A stretch of DNA of 64,000 nt from Fontisubflavum oceani (GTDB lineage Bacteria; Pseudomonadota; Alphaproteobacteria; Rhodobacterales; Rhodobacteraceae). The notes under the pieces are model-generated. The model did no database searches, was not told the DNA's origin, and saw nothing but the letters and a program-made list of their open reading frames with translations. The DNA lies in NCBI RefSeq assembly GCF_030407165.1, contig NZ_CP129111.1, positions 372,001 through 436,000 on the forward strand. The letters run 5' to 3'. Each line of letters begins with the position of its first letter. The first letter of the stretch is position 1. The position numbers and the translations under genes are program-made. This document shows positions 9,252 to 17,851 of the stretch, in pieces.

Positions 9252-10547
9252 ATGGCTTTGGATATCAGTCCCGCACCCGCCGTTTACGACGCGCCGAAAA
9301 AGGACCTCTATGAGATGGGCGAAATGCCCCCTATGGGCCATGTCCCGGCGCAGATGTATGCCTGGGCGATCCGTCGTGAGCGCCACGGCGACCCTAACAC
9401 TGCGATGCAGGTCGAAGTGGTGGACACGCCCGCCCTCGACAGCCATGAAGTGCTGGTTCTCGTGATGGCCGCCGGTGTGAATTATAACGGCGTTTGGGCC
9501 GCGCTTGGCCAACCGATCAGCCCGTTTGACGGCCATGGGCAGCCCTATCACATTGCCGGTTCCGATGCGGCAGGCATCGTTTGGGCCGTAGGCGACAAAG
9601 TCAAACGTTGGAAAGTCGGCGACGAGGTTGTGGTTCATTGCAACCAAGACGATGGCGATGACGAGGAATGCAACGGTGGCGATCCGATGTATTCGCCAAG
9701 CCAGCGGATCTGGGGTTATGAGACGCCGGATGGGTCGTTCAGCCAGTTCACTCGGGTGCAAGCGCAGCAATTGATGCCGCGCCCCAAGCATCTGACTTGG
9801 GAAGAATCCGCCTGCTACACCCTGACGCTGGCCACTGCTTACCGGATGCTGTTTGGTCATGAACCGCATGACCTGAAGCCAGGTCAAAACGTGTTGGTCT
9901 GGGGCGCATCAGGTGGTTTGGGCTCTTATGCGATCCAGTTGATCAATACGGCGGGCGCCAATGCGATTGCAGTGATCTCCGATGAAGATAAGCGCGATTT
10001 TGTGCTGGGCCTGGGCGCAAAGGGTGTCATCAACCGCAAGGATTTCAAATGCTGGGGTCAACTCCCAACGGTGAATACGCCGGAGTATAAGGAATGGTTC
10101 GCGGAGGCGCGGAAGTTCGGCAAGGCGATCTGGGACATCACCGGCAAGGGTGTGAATGTCGATATGGTCTTCGAGCATCCGGGCGAGGCGACCTTCCCGG
10201 TCTCTACACTGGTCTGCAAAAAGGGCGGTATGGTCGTGATCTGCGCCGGGACCACCGGGTTCAACTGCACCTTTGACGTGCGTTATATGTGGATGCATCA
10301 GAAGCGCCTTCAGGGCTCGCATTTCGCGCATTTGAAACAGGCCTCTGCCGCAAATAACTTGATGCTGGAGCGGCGGCTCGACCCCTGCATGTCTGAGGTC
10401 TTCCCTTGGGCGGAACTGCCCGAGGCGCATATGAAAATGCTGCGCAACGAACACAAGCCCGGGAACATGTCGGTTTTGGTTCAGGCACCGCGTACGGGCC
10501 TAAGAACCTTGGAAGATGTGCTTGAGGCCGGGCCCTCCGCCATCTGA
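9252..10547 (+). CDS. ccrA: Crotonyl-CoA carboxylase/reductase
   Basis: A 431-residue cytoplasmic enzyme that reductively carboxylates crotonyl-CoA with NADPH and CO2 to ethylmalonyl-CoA, the key step of the ethylmalonyl-CoA pathway. It belongs to the medium-chain dehydrogenase family: N-terminal GroES-like fold with VMAAGVNYNGVWAALGQP, then a Rossmann domain with VWGASGGLGSYA. The family signature regions (AGSDAAGIVWAVGDKVK, FEHPGEATFPVS, QKRLQGSHFAHL) are present. The ATG at 9252 follows a perfect TAGGAGG and is preferred over the upstream in-frame start at 9159. A strong terminator follows. Ecm, three genes away, uses its product after epimerisation. Confidence 0.96.
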   Translation: MALDISPAPAVYDAPKKDLYEMGEMPPMGHVPAQMYAWAIRRERHGDPNTAMQVEVVDTPALDSHEVLVLVMAAGVNYNGVWAALGQPISPFDGHGQPYHIAGSDAAGIVWAVGDKVKRWKVGDEVVVHCNQDDGDDEECNGGDPMYSPSQRIWGYETPDGSFSQFTRVQAQQLMPRPKHLTWEESACYTLTLATAYRMLFGHEPHDLKPGQNVLVWGASGGLGSYAIQLINTAGANAIAVISDEDKRDFVLGLGAKGVINRKDFKCWGQLPTVNTPEYKEWFAEARKFGKAIWDITGKGVNVDMVFEHPGEATFPVSTLVCKKGGMVVICAGTTGFNCTFDVRYMWMHQKRLQGSHFAHLKQASAANNLMLERRLDPCMSEVFPWAELPEAHMKMLRNEHKPGNMSVLVQAPRTGLRTLEDVLEAGPSAI

Positions 10548-10571
10548 CAAACGAGAAACGTACACTCTATC

Positions 10572-10608
10572 AACGCGCGGTCGGATCCCCGACCGCGCGT
10601 TTACTTTG
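10572..10608 (+). terminator. Rho-independent terminator of ccrA
   Basis: A perfect 13-bp GC-rich stem (10572-10584 with 10589-10601) with a four-base loop, followed by a T-rich tail. It lies 25 bases after the ccrA stop. Confidence 0.88.
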
Positions 10609-10682
10609 TTGCGGGTCATCAATGACTTGGCAGCAGGGCCAAGCCTGCTAGGGTCGCGCGGCGCAAACGTCTGGAGACCGCG

Positions 10683-12149
10683 ATGCCCGATACTGACTCC
10701 CCCGAGTTTGGGACCGCCCCCTGGGATCTTTGTATCATTGGCACGGGGATTGCCGGACTGAATGCGCTTTTTGTGGCGTGTGAACATCTGCCGTCAACGG
10801 CCCGGGTTCTTTTGGTGGATCGGAATGACCGCTGCGGCGGCATGTGGACCAAGACCTACCCGTATGTGCATCTTCACCAACCGCATCCGATGTTCACCGT
10901 CGGCGACATCCCCTGGAATTGGACGAAGCCAGCGCATTACCTAGCAAAAGGTACTGAAGTTGCCGCTCATCTCTCGGCCTGTCTCGATCAGATGCGTAGC
11001 AAGCTTCATCTGACCGAGGCTTACGGCCAAACCTGCGATGGGATTTACGAGGGTGTCGAGAAGGGCGAGAGTTTTGCCCAAGTTCAACTGCGCGCCGTTG
11101 ACGGCGGCAGCCAACAAACCATCCGCGCCAAACGTCTGATTGATGCCCGTGGTCTCGACATCCCGGAGATCACACCGCTCACCCTATCCTCAGAGCACGT
11201 GACCTCAACGACGCCTCATGCCCTCGGCATTGCCGGCACGGCCCCAGTTTATGTCATCGGTGGTGGCAAGACCGGCATGGATACGGCCCATACGCTGATC
11301 ACAAACACCCCGAACCGTTCCGTGACGATGCTCACGGGCAAAGGCACGATCTTTGCCAACCGCGATTTCACCTTGCCGACGGGGATGGCGCGCTATTGGC
11401 GCGGCAAGCTGGTCGTGCCCACCTTTCGCGAACTGGCCATGCGATTTGACGGCACAAATCATGACGCGGTTTTCGCGCATTACCGCGACACCTATACGAT
11501 CAGCCCAACCGGGACGGGGGAGCAATTCCTCTTCGGCATTCTGTCAGAGGCCGAGAGCCAGACGATCGCCAATGGGGTGGACGGGTTCATCGGCGATTAC
11601 TTGACGGATGTGCGCGACACCGACACGGGGCCGGAGATGATCTTGCGCTCCGGCGCGCGTCACGCAGTGCCCACCGGTTCCGTCTTCGTCAATTGCACCG
11701 GGCATCTGCTGCGCCAAGAGCGCCCTTACACGCCATACCTGTCGCCCGGCGGAGCGATCCTGACGATCACGTCGCGCTCTGCGGCGTATTTCCTCAGCAG
11801 TGTGGCGGGGTATTTCCTGCCGCATCTTTTCCTGACCGGCAAACTCCGCGACGCGGGCCTCTATGAGATCGATTTCGACACGCTCCGTCAGATCGATCGC
11901 AAATTGATGCACATCGTCGGGGTGACGCACACATTCTTAAACACGATCATCATCATGGACGCCCTGCCATTCCGGGTGCTTGACCGTTGTGGCTTGGACC
12001 TAGACCGCTGGTTCCCGCTGCATCGAAGGCTGGCGGCTCTGATCGACGTGAAACTCAATCGCCGCCGCTACCTTGATCACACCCGCCGTTCTCTCGACCG
12101 GGTTCGGGAAGAGCATGGCATTGCCTGCGGCCCCCTTCCGGTGGCCTAA
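10683..12149 (+). CDS. FAD/NAD(P)-binding flavoprotein (monooxygenase-like)
   Basis: A 488-residue protein with two dinucleotide folds. The first is at the N-terminus (CIIGTGIAGLNAL) with DRNDRCGGMWTKTYPYVHLH, the pattern that follows FAD in flavin-containing monooxygenase-like proteins. The second is near residue 190 (VYVIGGGKTGMDTAH) and probably binds NADPH. The classic Baeyer-Villiger fingerprint is not evident, so substrate and chemistry remain open. There is no signal peptide. The start follows GGAGACCG. It overlaps the 3' end of rpe on the other strand by four bases (convergent). Confidence 0.78.
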   Translation: MPDTDSPEFGTAPWDLCIIGTGIAGLNALFVACEHLPSTARVLLVDRNDRCGGMWTKTYPYVHLHQPHPMFTVGDIPWNWTKPAHYLAKGTEVAAHLSACLDQMRSKLHLTEAYGQTCDGIYEGVEKGESFAQVQLRAVDGGSQQTIRAKRLIDARGLDIPEITPLTLSSEHVTSTTPHALGIAGTAPVYVIGGGKTGMDTAHTLITNTPNRSVTMLTGKGTIFANRDFTLPTGMARYWRGKLVVPTFRELAMRFDGTNHDAVFAHYRDTYTISPTGTGEQFLFGILSEAESQTIANGVDGFIGDYLTDVRDTDTGPEMILRSGARHAVPTGSVFVNCTGHLLRQERPYTPYLSPGGAILTITSRSAAYFLSSVAGYFLPHLFLTGKLRDAGLYEIDFDTLRQIDRKLMHIVGVTHTFLNTIIIMDALPFRVLDRCGLDLDRWFPLHRRLAALIDVKLNRRRYLDHTRRSLDRVREEHGIACGPLPVA

Positions 12150-12827
12150 CTGGCTGCGGCGCGGATCGCCCGGATATTGTCTCCATACACATGCGGCGTA
12201 TCGACTGAACCGCCTTTAAATACGGCGGAGCCTGCAACAAGCACATCGGCCCCGGCGTTCGCGACGAGCGGGGCCGTGGTCGGATCAATACCGCCATCAA
12301 CCTCGATATGGATCGGGCGATCGCCCACCAGGGCGCGGGTTTGAGCCACCTTTTCGACCATCGAATGAGTGAACTTCTGCCCGCCGAAGCCCGGATTGAT
12401 TGTCATCACCAGGATCAGGTCGATGGCATCAAGGATATGCTCAATATGGCTAAGCGGGGTGGTCATATTCAGCGCCACGCCGGCCTTCGCGCCATCATCG
12501 CGGATCGTCTGGAAGCGTGCGATGCAAATGGGGCCCGGCTTCGGCATGAACGGTGATCATATCCGACCCCGCCTTGGCAAAGGCCTCAATATACGGGTCT
12601 GCCGGGGCGATCATCAGATGCACATCCATGAAGGTCGTCACATGAGGACGGATCGCCGCCACCACATTCGGTCCGATTGTCAGGTTGGGCACGAAATGCC
12701 CATCCATCGGATCGACATGAATCCAATCCGCCCCTTCGGCCTCAACCGCCCGGATTTCGGCACCAAGATTGGCGAAATCGGCGCTGAGAATGGAGGGCGC
12801 GATCTTAATCGAACGGTCGAAAGACAT
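12146..12827 (-). CDS. rpe: Ribulose-phosphate 3-epimerase, frame broken near 12511
   Basis: Rpe interconverts ribulose-5-phosphate and xylulose-5-phosphate in the pentose phosphate pathway. The N-terminal frame (12827-12495) has IAPSILSADFANLG, the metal-binding DPMDGHFVPN and DVHLMI. The C-terminal frame continues with QTIRDDGAKAGVALN, MTINPGFGGQKF and VDGGI, plus the phosphate-binding AGSAVF. Reading CTTCCAG as CTTCAG at about 12511 joins the halves with no loss of conserved sequence, giving a normal-length enzyme of about 227 residues. Because rpe serves core metabolism and both halves are intact, a base-call insertion is the likely cause. Confidence 0.9.
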
Positions 12828-12950
12828 GGGCGGAAGATCCTTATCTCTGGCAGCGCCTCCTGTTACCGCGCCCGCCCAAGGGTGTCACGCCCCCTTGCAG
12901 AGGTCCGGTCCGCGCGCCAGGGTGCGCCGACCCCGCGGAAAGGACAAATC

Positions 12951-13400
12951 ATGACACCTGCCATCTGGCTCGCCCTCATCGCCGTCGCCATCGGAGGGGC
13001 GGCAATTGCCGTGCAGGCCCCAATCAACAGCCGCTTGGCCACACATGTTGCCGACCCGGTCGTCGCGGCAGCGATCTCGTTCGGCGTTGGGTTTGTTGCG
13101 CTTAGCATCGTGGCGGTGATGCGTGGCGCGGTGCCAAACGCGGTCGCAGGCATGGGGGACGTGCCCTGGTGGGCCTGGACCGGTGGGGCGCTTGGCGCCA
13201 TCTATGTCTGGGCATCGATCTGGTCTGTCTCGACCCTTGGGGTGGTGACCTTGGTGGCCGCGCTGATCTTCGGCCAGCTCACCGCCGCCCTGGCGCTGGA
13301 TGCACTCGGGGCGTTTGGCATGACCGTCCGGGAGATCAGTTGGACCCGGATCGCCGCGGTGGGGTTCGTCGGCGTTGGATTGGTCCTTTCGCGCCTCTAA
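12951..13400 (+). CDS. DMT-superfamily membrane protein, YdcZ/DUF606 type
   Basis: A 149-residue inner-membrane protein with about five hydrophobic segments. The features that mark the DUF606 (YdcZ) family are the N-terminal pattern around AVQAPINSRLA and the region VSTLGVVTLVAALIFGQL. Members are half-size relatives of drug/metabolite exporters that probably act as dimers; their substrates are mostly unknown. The ATG at 12951 follows GGAAAGGA. The much longer in-frame opening upstream runs antisense across rpe and is not coding. It is transcribed away from rpe and lies just ahead of deoC. Confidence 0.78.
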   Translation: MTPAIWLALIAVAIGGAAIAVQAPINSRLATHVADPVVAAAISFGVGFVALSIVAVMRGAVPNAVAGMGDVPWWAWTGGALGAIYVWASIWSVSTLGVVTLVAALIFGQLTAALALDALGAFGMTVREISWTRIAAVGFVGVGLVLSRL

Positions 13401-13409
13401 CTCCGAAAT

Positions 13410-13425
13410 TTGACCAAATGGTCAA
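13410..13425. promoter_or_regulatory. Palindromic operator candidate upstream of deoC
   Basis: TTGACCA-AA-TGGTCAA is a perfect seven-base inverted repeat, 68 bases ahead of the deoC start. It is a plausible repressor site; the binding protein is not known. Its core ACCAAATGGT is shared with the palindrome ahead of the ArsR gene at 34698. Confidence 0.5.
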
Positions 13426-13492
13426 GCTTGCCTTGGCAGGGCGGACATGAGACGCTAAACCGGCTTGTCCCATTTTGATTGGCTGTTCCTCC

Positions 13493-14497
13493 GTGACCCA
13501 CGCTCCAGACCCAACCGCAACATCGCTTTCCGAGACACAGCTGCCGCAGGTGCATGAACCGCGCAATGACGGCATGGCGCTTGACCTAGATTGGGTCGCG
13601 CGGGTGCAGGCCAACACATCGGCCATTGAACGCCGGGCATCGAGCTTGCCAGGCCGCCGCACCGTGAAAAAGGCCTATCAGGCGGCGTGGCTGGCCAAAG
13701 CGATCACGTTGATCGACCTCACCACTCTGTCGGGCGATGATACGGCCGGGCGGGTGAAACGCCTCTGCGCCAAGGCCCGGCAGCCCGTCCGCGCCGACCT
13801 GCTTGAGGCGCTTGGCCTGCCGCCGATCACCACCGGCGCGGTTTGCGTCTATCACGATATGATCGAAACCGCGGTCGAGGCACTGGACGGCAGCGGCATT
13901 CCCGTCGCCGCCGTTTCGACCGGGTTTCCCGCCGGGTTGTCGCCATTTCACCTCCGTGTGGCAGAGATTGAAGAGAGCGTCAAAGCCGGGGCCGCGGAGA
14001 TCGATATCGTCATCTCGCGCCGCCATGTGCTGACCGGCAATTGGCAGGCGCTTTATGATGAAATGAAAACCTTCCGCGCGGCTTGCGGCGAGGCCCATGT
14101 GAAAGCGATCCTAGCCACGGGCGAGCTTGGCACGCTCCGCAATGTTGCCCGCGCGTCGCTGGTTTGCATGATGGCGGGGGCCGATTTCATCAAAACCTCC
14201 ACCGGCAAAGAAAGCGTCAACGCCACGCTGCCGGTATCGCTGACCATGATCCGCGCGATCCGCACTTATGAGGCCGCGACCGGCATGAAAGTCGGTTACA
14301 AACCGGCGGGCGGGATTTCCAAAGCCAAAGACGCGCTGGTCTATCTCAGCTTGATGAAGGAAGAGTTGGGTGATCGCTGGCTTCAGCCCGATCTCTTCCG
14401 TTTTGGCGCATCATCGCTGCTTGGCGATATCGAGCGGCAATTGGAACACCACGTGACGGGGGATTACTCCGCCGCATATCGGCATGCGATTGGATAG
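13493..14497 (+). CDS. deoC: Deoxyribose-phosphate aldolase
   Basis: DeoC cleaves 2-deoxyribose-5-phosphate to glyceraldehyde-3-phosphate and acetaldehyde. This is the long form (about 334 residues): an extra N-terminal region with RRTVKKAYQAAWLAKAITLID precedes the barrel when read in two parts. The barrel has the Schiff-base lysine in VKAILATGEL and the second active-site lysine in MKVGYKPAGGI, with FIKTSTGKE between. No good ribosome site is visible. GTG at 13493 gives the expected N-terminus; TTG at 13475 is an alternative. The ALDH16 gene starts six bases after the stop, so the two form an operon. Confidence 0.93.
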   Translation: MTHAPDPTATSLSETQLPQVHEPRNDGMALDLDWVARVQANTSAIERRASSLPGRRTVKKAYQAAWLAKAITLIDLTTLSGDDTAGRVKRLCAKARQPVRADLLEALGLPPITTGAVCVYHDMIETAVEALDGSGIPVAAVSTGFPAGLSPFHLRVAEIEESVKAGAAEIDIVISRRHVLTGNWQALYDEMKTFRAACGEAHVKAILATGELGTLRNVARASLVCMMAGADFIKTSTGKESVNATLPVSLTMIRAIRTYEAATGMKVGYKPAGGISKAKDALVYLSLMKEELGDRWLQPDLFRFGASSLLGDIERQLEHHVTGDYSAAYRHAIG

Positions 14498-14502
14498 GGC
14501 AG

Positions 14503-16857
14503 ATGAACATCCCTGAGATATTTGAGACCATGGATTATGGACCCGCCCCCGAGGGCGATGCCGAAGCCCGTGCTTGGATTGCCGACAAAGGCTCGGCCTT
14601 TGGCCATTTCATCGATGGGGCTTTCACGGCACCCGGCGAGACCTTTGCCTCGAACAATCCAGCCAACGGCGAGACCTTGGCCGAGATCAGCCAAGGCAGC
14701 GCGGCGGATGTGGATATGGCCGTGGCCGCCGCCCGTCGCGCCTTCCCGAAATGGGCCAAGCTGACCGGACATCAACGGGCGCGGCATCTCTATGCGCTGG
14801 CCCGGCTCTTGCAAAAACACAGCCGCCTCTTCGCCGTGCTGGAGACGATGGATAACGGCAAACCGATCCGCGAAAGCCGGGACATCGACATCCCGCTGGC
14901 GCAGCGGCATTTCTACTACCACGCAGGCCTCGCGCAGCTTCTGGAAGATGAAATGCCCGGCCACGCCCCGCTTGGCGTCTGCGGCCAAGTGATCCCGTGG
15001 AACTTCCCGCTTCTGATGCTGTCGTGGAAGATCGCGCCGGCCCTGGCGGCGGGTAACACGGTTGTCCTAAAGCCGGCCGAGTATACCTCTCTGACGGCGC
15101 TCCTTTTCGCCGATATCTGCCGCGAGGCGGGCTTGCCTAAGGGTGTGGTGAACATCGTCACCGGCGATGGCCGGACGGGCGAAGCGATCACCACACATCC
15201 CGACATCAACAAAGTGGCCTTCACCGGCTCGACCGAGGTTGGCCGCCACATTCGGCAGGCCACAGCCGGATCTGGCAAATCCCTCACGCTCGAGCTTGGG
15301 GGCAAATCGCCCTATATCGTCTTTGACGATGCCGATATCGACAGCGCGATTGAGGGGCTGGTCGATGCGATCTGGTTCAACCAAGGTCAGGTCTGCTGCG
15401 CTGGCTCACGGCTCCTGGTGCAGGAAGGCATTGCCGAGGATTTCCACGCGCGGCTGAAAGCGCGGATGGACAAGCTCCGCATCGGCGACCCGCTTGATAA
15501 ATGCATCGATGTCGGCGCGGTGGTGGACCCGGTGCAGCACGCCACGATCACCAAGCTGGTTGACGAAAACACCGAAGGGCAGACCTATCGCGCCGCCGTG
15601 CCTTTGCCCGAGACGGGGTGTTTCTATCCGCCGACCTTGATCACCGGCCTCTCAACCGCCGCCCCGCTGATGCAAGAAGAGATTTTTGGCCCGGTTCTGG
15701 TCTCGACCACTTTCCGGACGCCGGCGGAGGCGGTACAGATCGCCAATAACACGCGGTACGGGCTGGCCGCGACGCTTTGGACCGAGAACCTGAACCTGGC
15801 GCTCGACATCGGGCCGAAACTGGCCGCCGGTGTGGTCTGGGTGAATGCCACCAACCTCTTTGACGCTGCAGCCCCCTTCGGCGGCGTGCGGGAAAGCGGA
15901 TTTGGCCGCGAAGGTGGATGGGAAGGGCTTCTGGCCTATCTGAAACCCGCCGTGAAAACCAAGGCGCTGACAGCGAAAGCACCGACCCCGGCACCCGATA
16001 CACCTGACGCGCCCGGTCTCGACCGGACCGCGAAGATGTATATCGGCGGTAAACAGGCCCGCCCCGATGGGGGCTATTCCGAGCCGGTCTGGTCGGCCAA
16101 AGGCAAACTGCTTGGTCATATGGGCCTGGGCAATCGCAAAGACATCCGCAACGCCGTGGAAGCAGCGCAAGGGGCGGCAGGCTGGTCGAAGACCACTGGC
16201 CATCTGCGCGCGCAAATCCTTTATTATATTGGCGAGAATCTCTCGGCCCGGGCCGATGAGTTCGCAAGCCGCATCCGCGATCTGACAGGTGTCACCACGA
16301 AACTGGCCGAGGCGGAAGTCGAAACCGCGATTGACCGGCTCTTCACCTATGCCGCTTGGGCCGACAAATTCGACGGCACGGCGAAATCGGTCCCGATCCG
16401 CGGCGTGGCACTGGCAATGACCGAGCCGGTCGGGGTGATCGGAGCGCTGGCGTCAGATGATGCGCCGCTGCTTGGTGCGATCTCGCTCATCGCGCCCGCC
16501 ATCGCGATGGGCAACCGGATCGTTCTGGTGCCCAGCTATGCCGCGCCACTCGCCGCAACCGATCTTTACCAGGTCTTGGACACTTCCGATGTTCCCGCCG
16601 GTGTCGTGAACATTGTCACGGGCGACCCGGCTGAACTGACCAAACCCTTGGCCGGCCACCTGAATCTCGACGCCATTTGGGCCTTCACCGCCCAAGCCGG
16701 CGCGCATGTGGTCGAAGCCGCCTCAGCCTCGAACCTGAAACGGACCTGGGTGCATGATGGCCAAGGCATTGATTGGATGAGCAAAGCGGGCGAAGGCAAA
16801 CGTTTCCTTCAGGCCGCGACTGAGGTCAAAACCATCTGGGTGCCCTATGGCGAATAG
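14503..16857 (+). CDS. Two-domain aldehyde dehydrogenase, ALDH16 type
   Basis: A 784-residue fusion of two aldehyde dehydrogenase folds. The first domain (about 30-490) is a complete enzyme: PWNFPLLMLSWK, FTGSTEVG, the general base Glu264 in LELGGKSP and the nucleophile Cys298 in NQGQVCCAG. The second (about 515-784) keeps the fold pattern (MYIGGKQ, EPVGVIGAL, PAGVVNIVTGD) but lacks both the catalytic Cys and the Glu motif. This architecture defines ALDH16, known from human ALDH16A1 and a structurally studied Loktanella enzyme. It lies six bases behind deoC, so acetaldehyde released by DeoC is a plausible substrate, an inference from context. Confidence 0.93.
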   Translation: MNIPEIFETMDYGPAPEGDAEARAWIADKGSAFGHFIDGAFTAPGETFASNNPANGETLAEISQGSAADVDMAVAAARRAFPKWAKLTGHQRARHLYALARLLQKHSRLFAVLETMDNGKPIRESRDIDIPLAQRHFYYHAGLAQLLEDEMPGHAPLGVCGQVIPWNFPLLMLSWKIAPALAAGNTVVLKPAEYTSLTALLFADICREAGLPKGVVNIVTGDGRTGEAITTHPDINKVAFTGSTEVGRHIRQATAGSGKSLTLELGGKSPYIVFDDADIDSAIEGLVDAIWFNQGQVCCAGSRLLVQEGIAEDFHARLKARMDKLRIGDPLDKCIDVGAVVDPVQHATITKLVDENTEGQTYRAAVPLPETGCFYPPTLITGLSTAAPLMQEEIFGPVLVSTTFRTPAEAVQIANNTRYGLAATLWTENLNLALDIGPKLAAGVVWVNATNLFDAAAPFGGVRESGFGREGGWEGLLAYLKPAVKTKALTAKAPTPAPDTPDAPGLDRTAKMYIGGKQARPDGGYSEPVWSAKGKLLGHMGLGNRKDIRNAVEAAQGAAGWSKTTGHLRAQILYYIGENLSARADEFASRIRDLTGVTTKLAEAEVETAIDRLFTYAAWADKFDGTAKSVPIRGVALAMTEPVGVIGALASDDAPLLGAISLIAPAIAMGNRIVLVPSYAAPLAATDLYQVLDTSDVPAGVVNIVTGDPAELTKPLAGHLNLDAIWAFTAQAGAHVVEAASASNLKRTWVHDGQGIDWMSKAGEGKRFLQAATEVKTIWVPYGE

Positions 16858-16863
16858 GACCGG

Positions 16864-17472
16864 CTAACGCCGCCGTCCTGCCATCCAATCGCGGAGTTTC
16901 GCCCACCGGACGGCGGTGCGATCGACAATCGGGTCGATCACGCGGTCTTCGAACCGTTCCCATATCCGCCAAGCAAAGAAGATCAATCCGGCTAGGATCA
17001 ACAGGATCACGATGTTGAGCCAAGGGAAAAGCGTCACATCCGGCCCCGCGACGGGGCGCATCCCGACCGCATTGGGATAAGAGGTCGGAAAATGCATGCG
17101 CCAACCATAATGGGTGACCGCGACCCATTGCGGCTCGGCCTCGGCAGAAACCAGGCTTGTCGCCTCGGCCTGCAGATCCGCCGTGTCGAGCTTGAAGTAA
17201 GGCGGCCAGCCAAACCCGGTATCCTCGTTGCGATACACAATCACATCGCCATTGACCCGCACCGCATTGATGAAACGGATATCCCGGCTGCCGGAAGCGG
17301 TCGCCCCGTCTTCGGTATTGGAGAAAAACCACCGGTTGAGCGAGGTGAAATCCTCGCGAACCACCTCGGTCCCGGTAATCCGCACGATGTCACGTTGCGG
17401 CAGCGTGTAGTGGAAGAACGCCCCGACGATCAGAAGCAGAACAAGCAGAAAGACAATTCTCGGCCAGCGCAT
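16864..17472 (-). CDS. DUF1523-like membrane protein
   Basis: A 202-residue protein with a hydrophobic N-terminal segment (IVFLLVLLLIVGAFFHYTL), a periplasmic domain of about 120 residues, and a second membrane helix near 150-168 (NIVILLILAGLIFFAWRIW), followed by a basic cytoplasmic tail ending AGRRR. Length and pattern (PQRDIVRITGTEVVR, GWPPYFKLDTADLQAEA, HYGWRMHFPTSYPNA) resemble the DUF1523 family common in Rhodobacteraceae; its function is unknown. It follows a second small membrane gene on the same strand by 15 bases and converges on ALDH16. Confidence 0.75.
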   Translation of the reverse strand: MRWPRIVFLLVLLLIVGAFFHYTLPQRDIVRITGTEVVREDFTSLNRWFFSNTEDGATASGSRDIRFINAVRVNGDVIVYRNEDTGFGWPPYFKLDTADLQAEATSLVSAEAEPQWVAVTHYGWRMHFPTSYPNAVGMRPVAGPDVTLFPWLNIVILLILAGLIFFAWRIWERFEDRVIDPIVDRTAVRWAKLRDWMAGRRR

Positions 17473-17487
17473 GGGCGGGGCCCTTTC

Positions 17488-17748
17488 CTAGTTCGTGACG
17501 TAGACAAACACGCTGAGCGCCGTGATCGGCAGGACATAGACCAGGAAAAGCAACCAACGGCTTATCCAGCGGAGCTTTGGCCCCTCCTGCTCTCGGACCC
17601 AATCACCGCGATCGCCGGGACGACCTTCCATGACCCAGTCTTCCTCCAAGCGCGCGCGGATACCGGCGCGCCAGTAAAGGAACACGCAGACATAGACCAA
17701 GGTCAGCACAACAAGAAGGATGATCGCCATCCGGCCAATATTTAGCAT
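17488..17748 (-). CDS. Small two-helix membrane protein
   Basis: An 86-residue protein with an N-terminal membrane helix (MAIILLVVLTLVYVCVFLYW), a charged cytoplasmic or periplasmic loop (ARLEEDWVMEGRPGDRGD) and a C-terminal helix (WLLFLVYVLPITALSVFVYV). A GGGAG sequence precedes the ATG. It lies 15 bases upstream of the DUF1523-like gene and is probably co-transcribed with it. I do not recognise a function. Confidence 0.72.
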   Translation of the reverse strand: MLNIGRMAIILLVVLTLVYVCVFLYWRAGIRARLEEDWVMEGRPGDRGDWVREQEGPKLRWISRWLLFLVYVLPITALSVFVYVTN

Positions 17749-17851
17749 GGGAGCTCCCTGGGTTCGCGATGTGTCATAAACCCTTATATGGGGCGCGAAA
17801 AGAGCTTTGGCAGGGCTTGAAGCCGCGCCCGCCCGGGCGCAATCTGCGGAT

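Noticed and set aside
12369..12950. N-terminal extension of the YdcZ-type gene
   Set aside because: It runs antisense through rpe; the ATG at 12951 has a ribosome site and fits the family.
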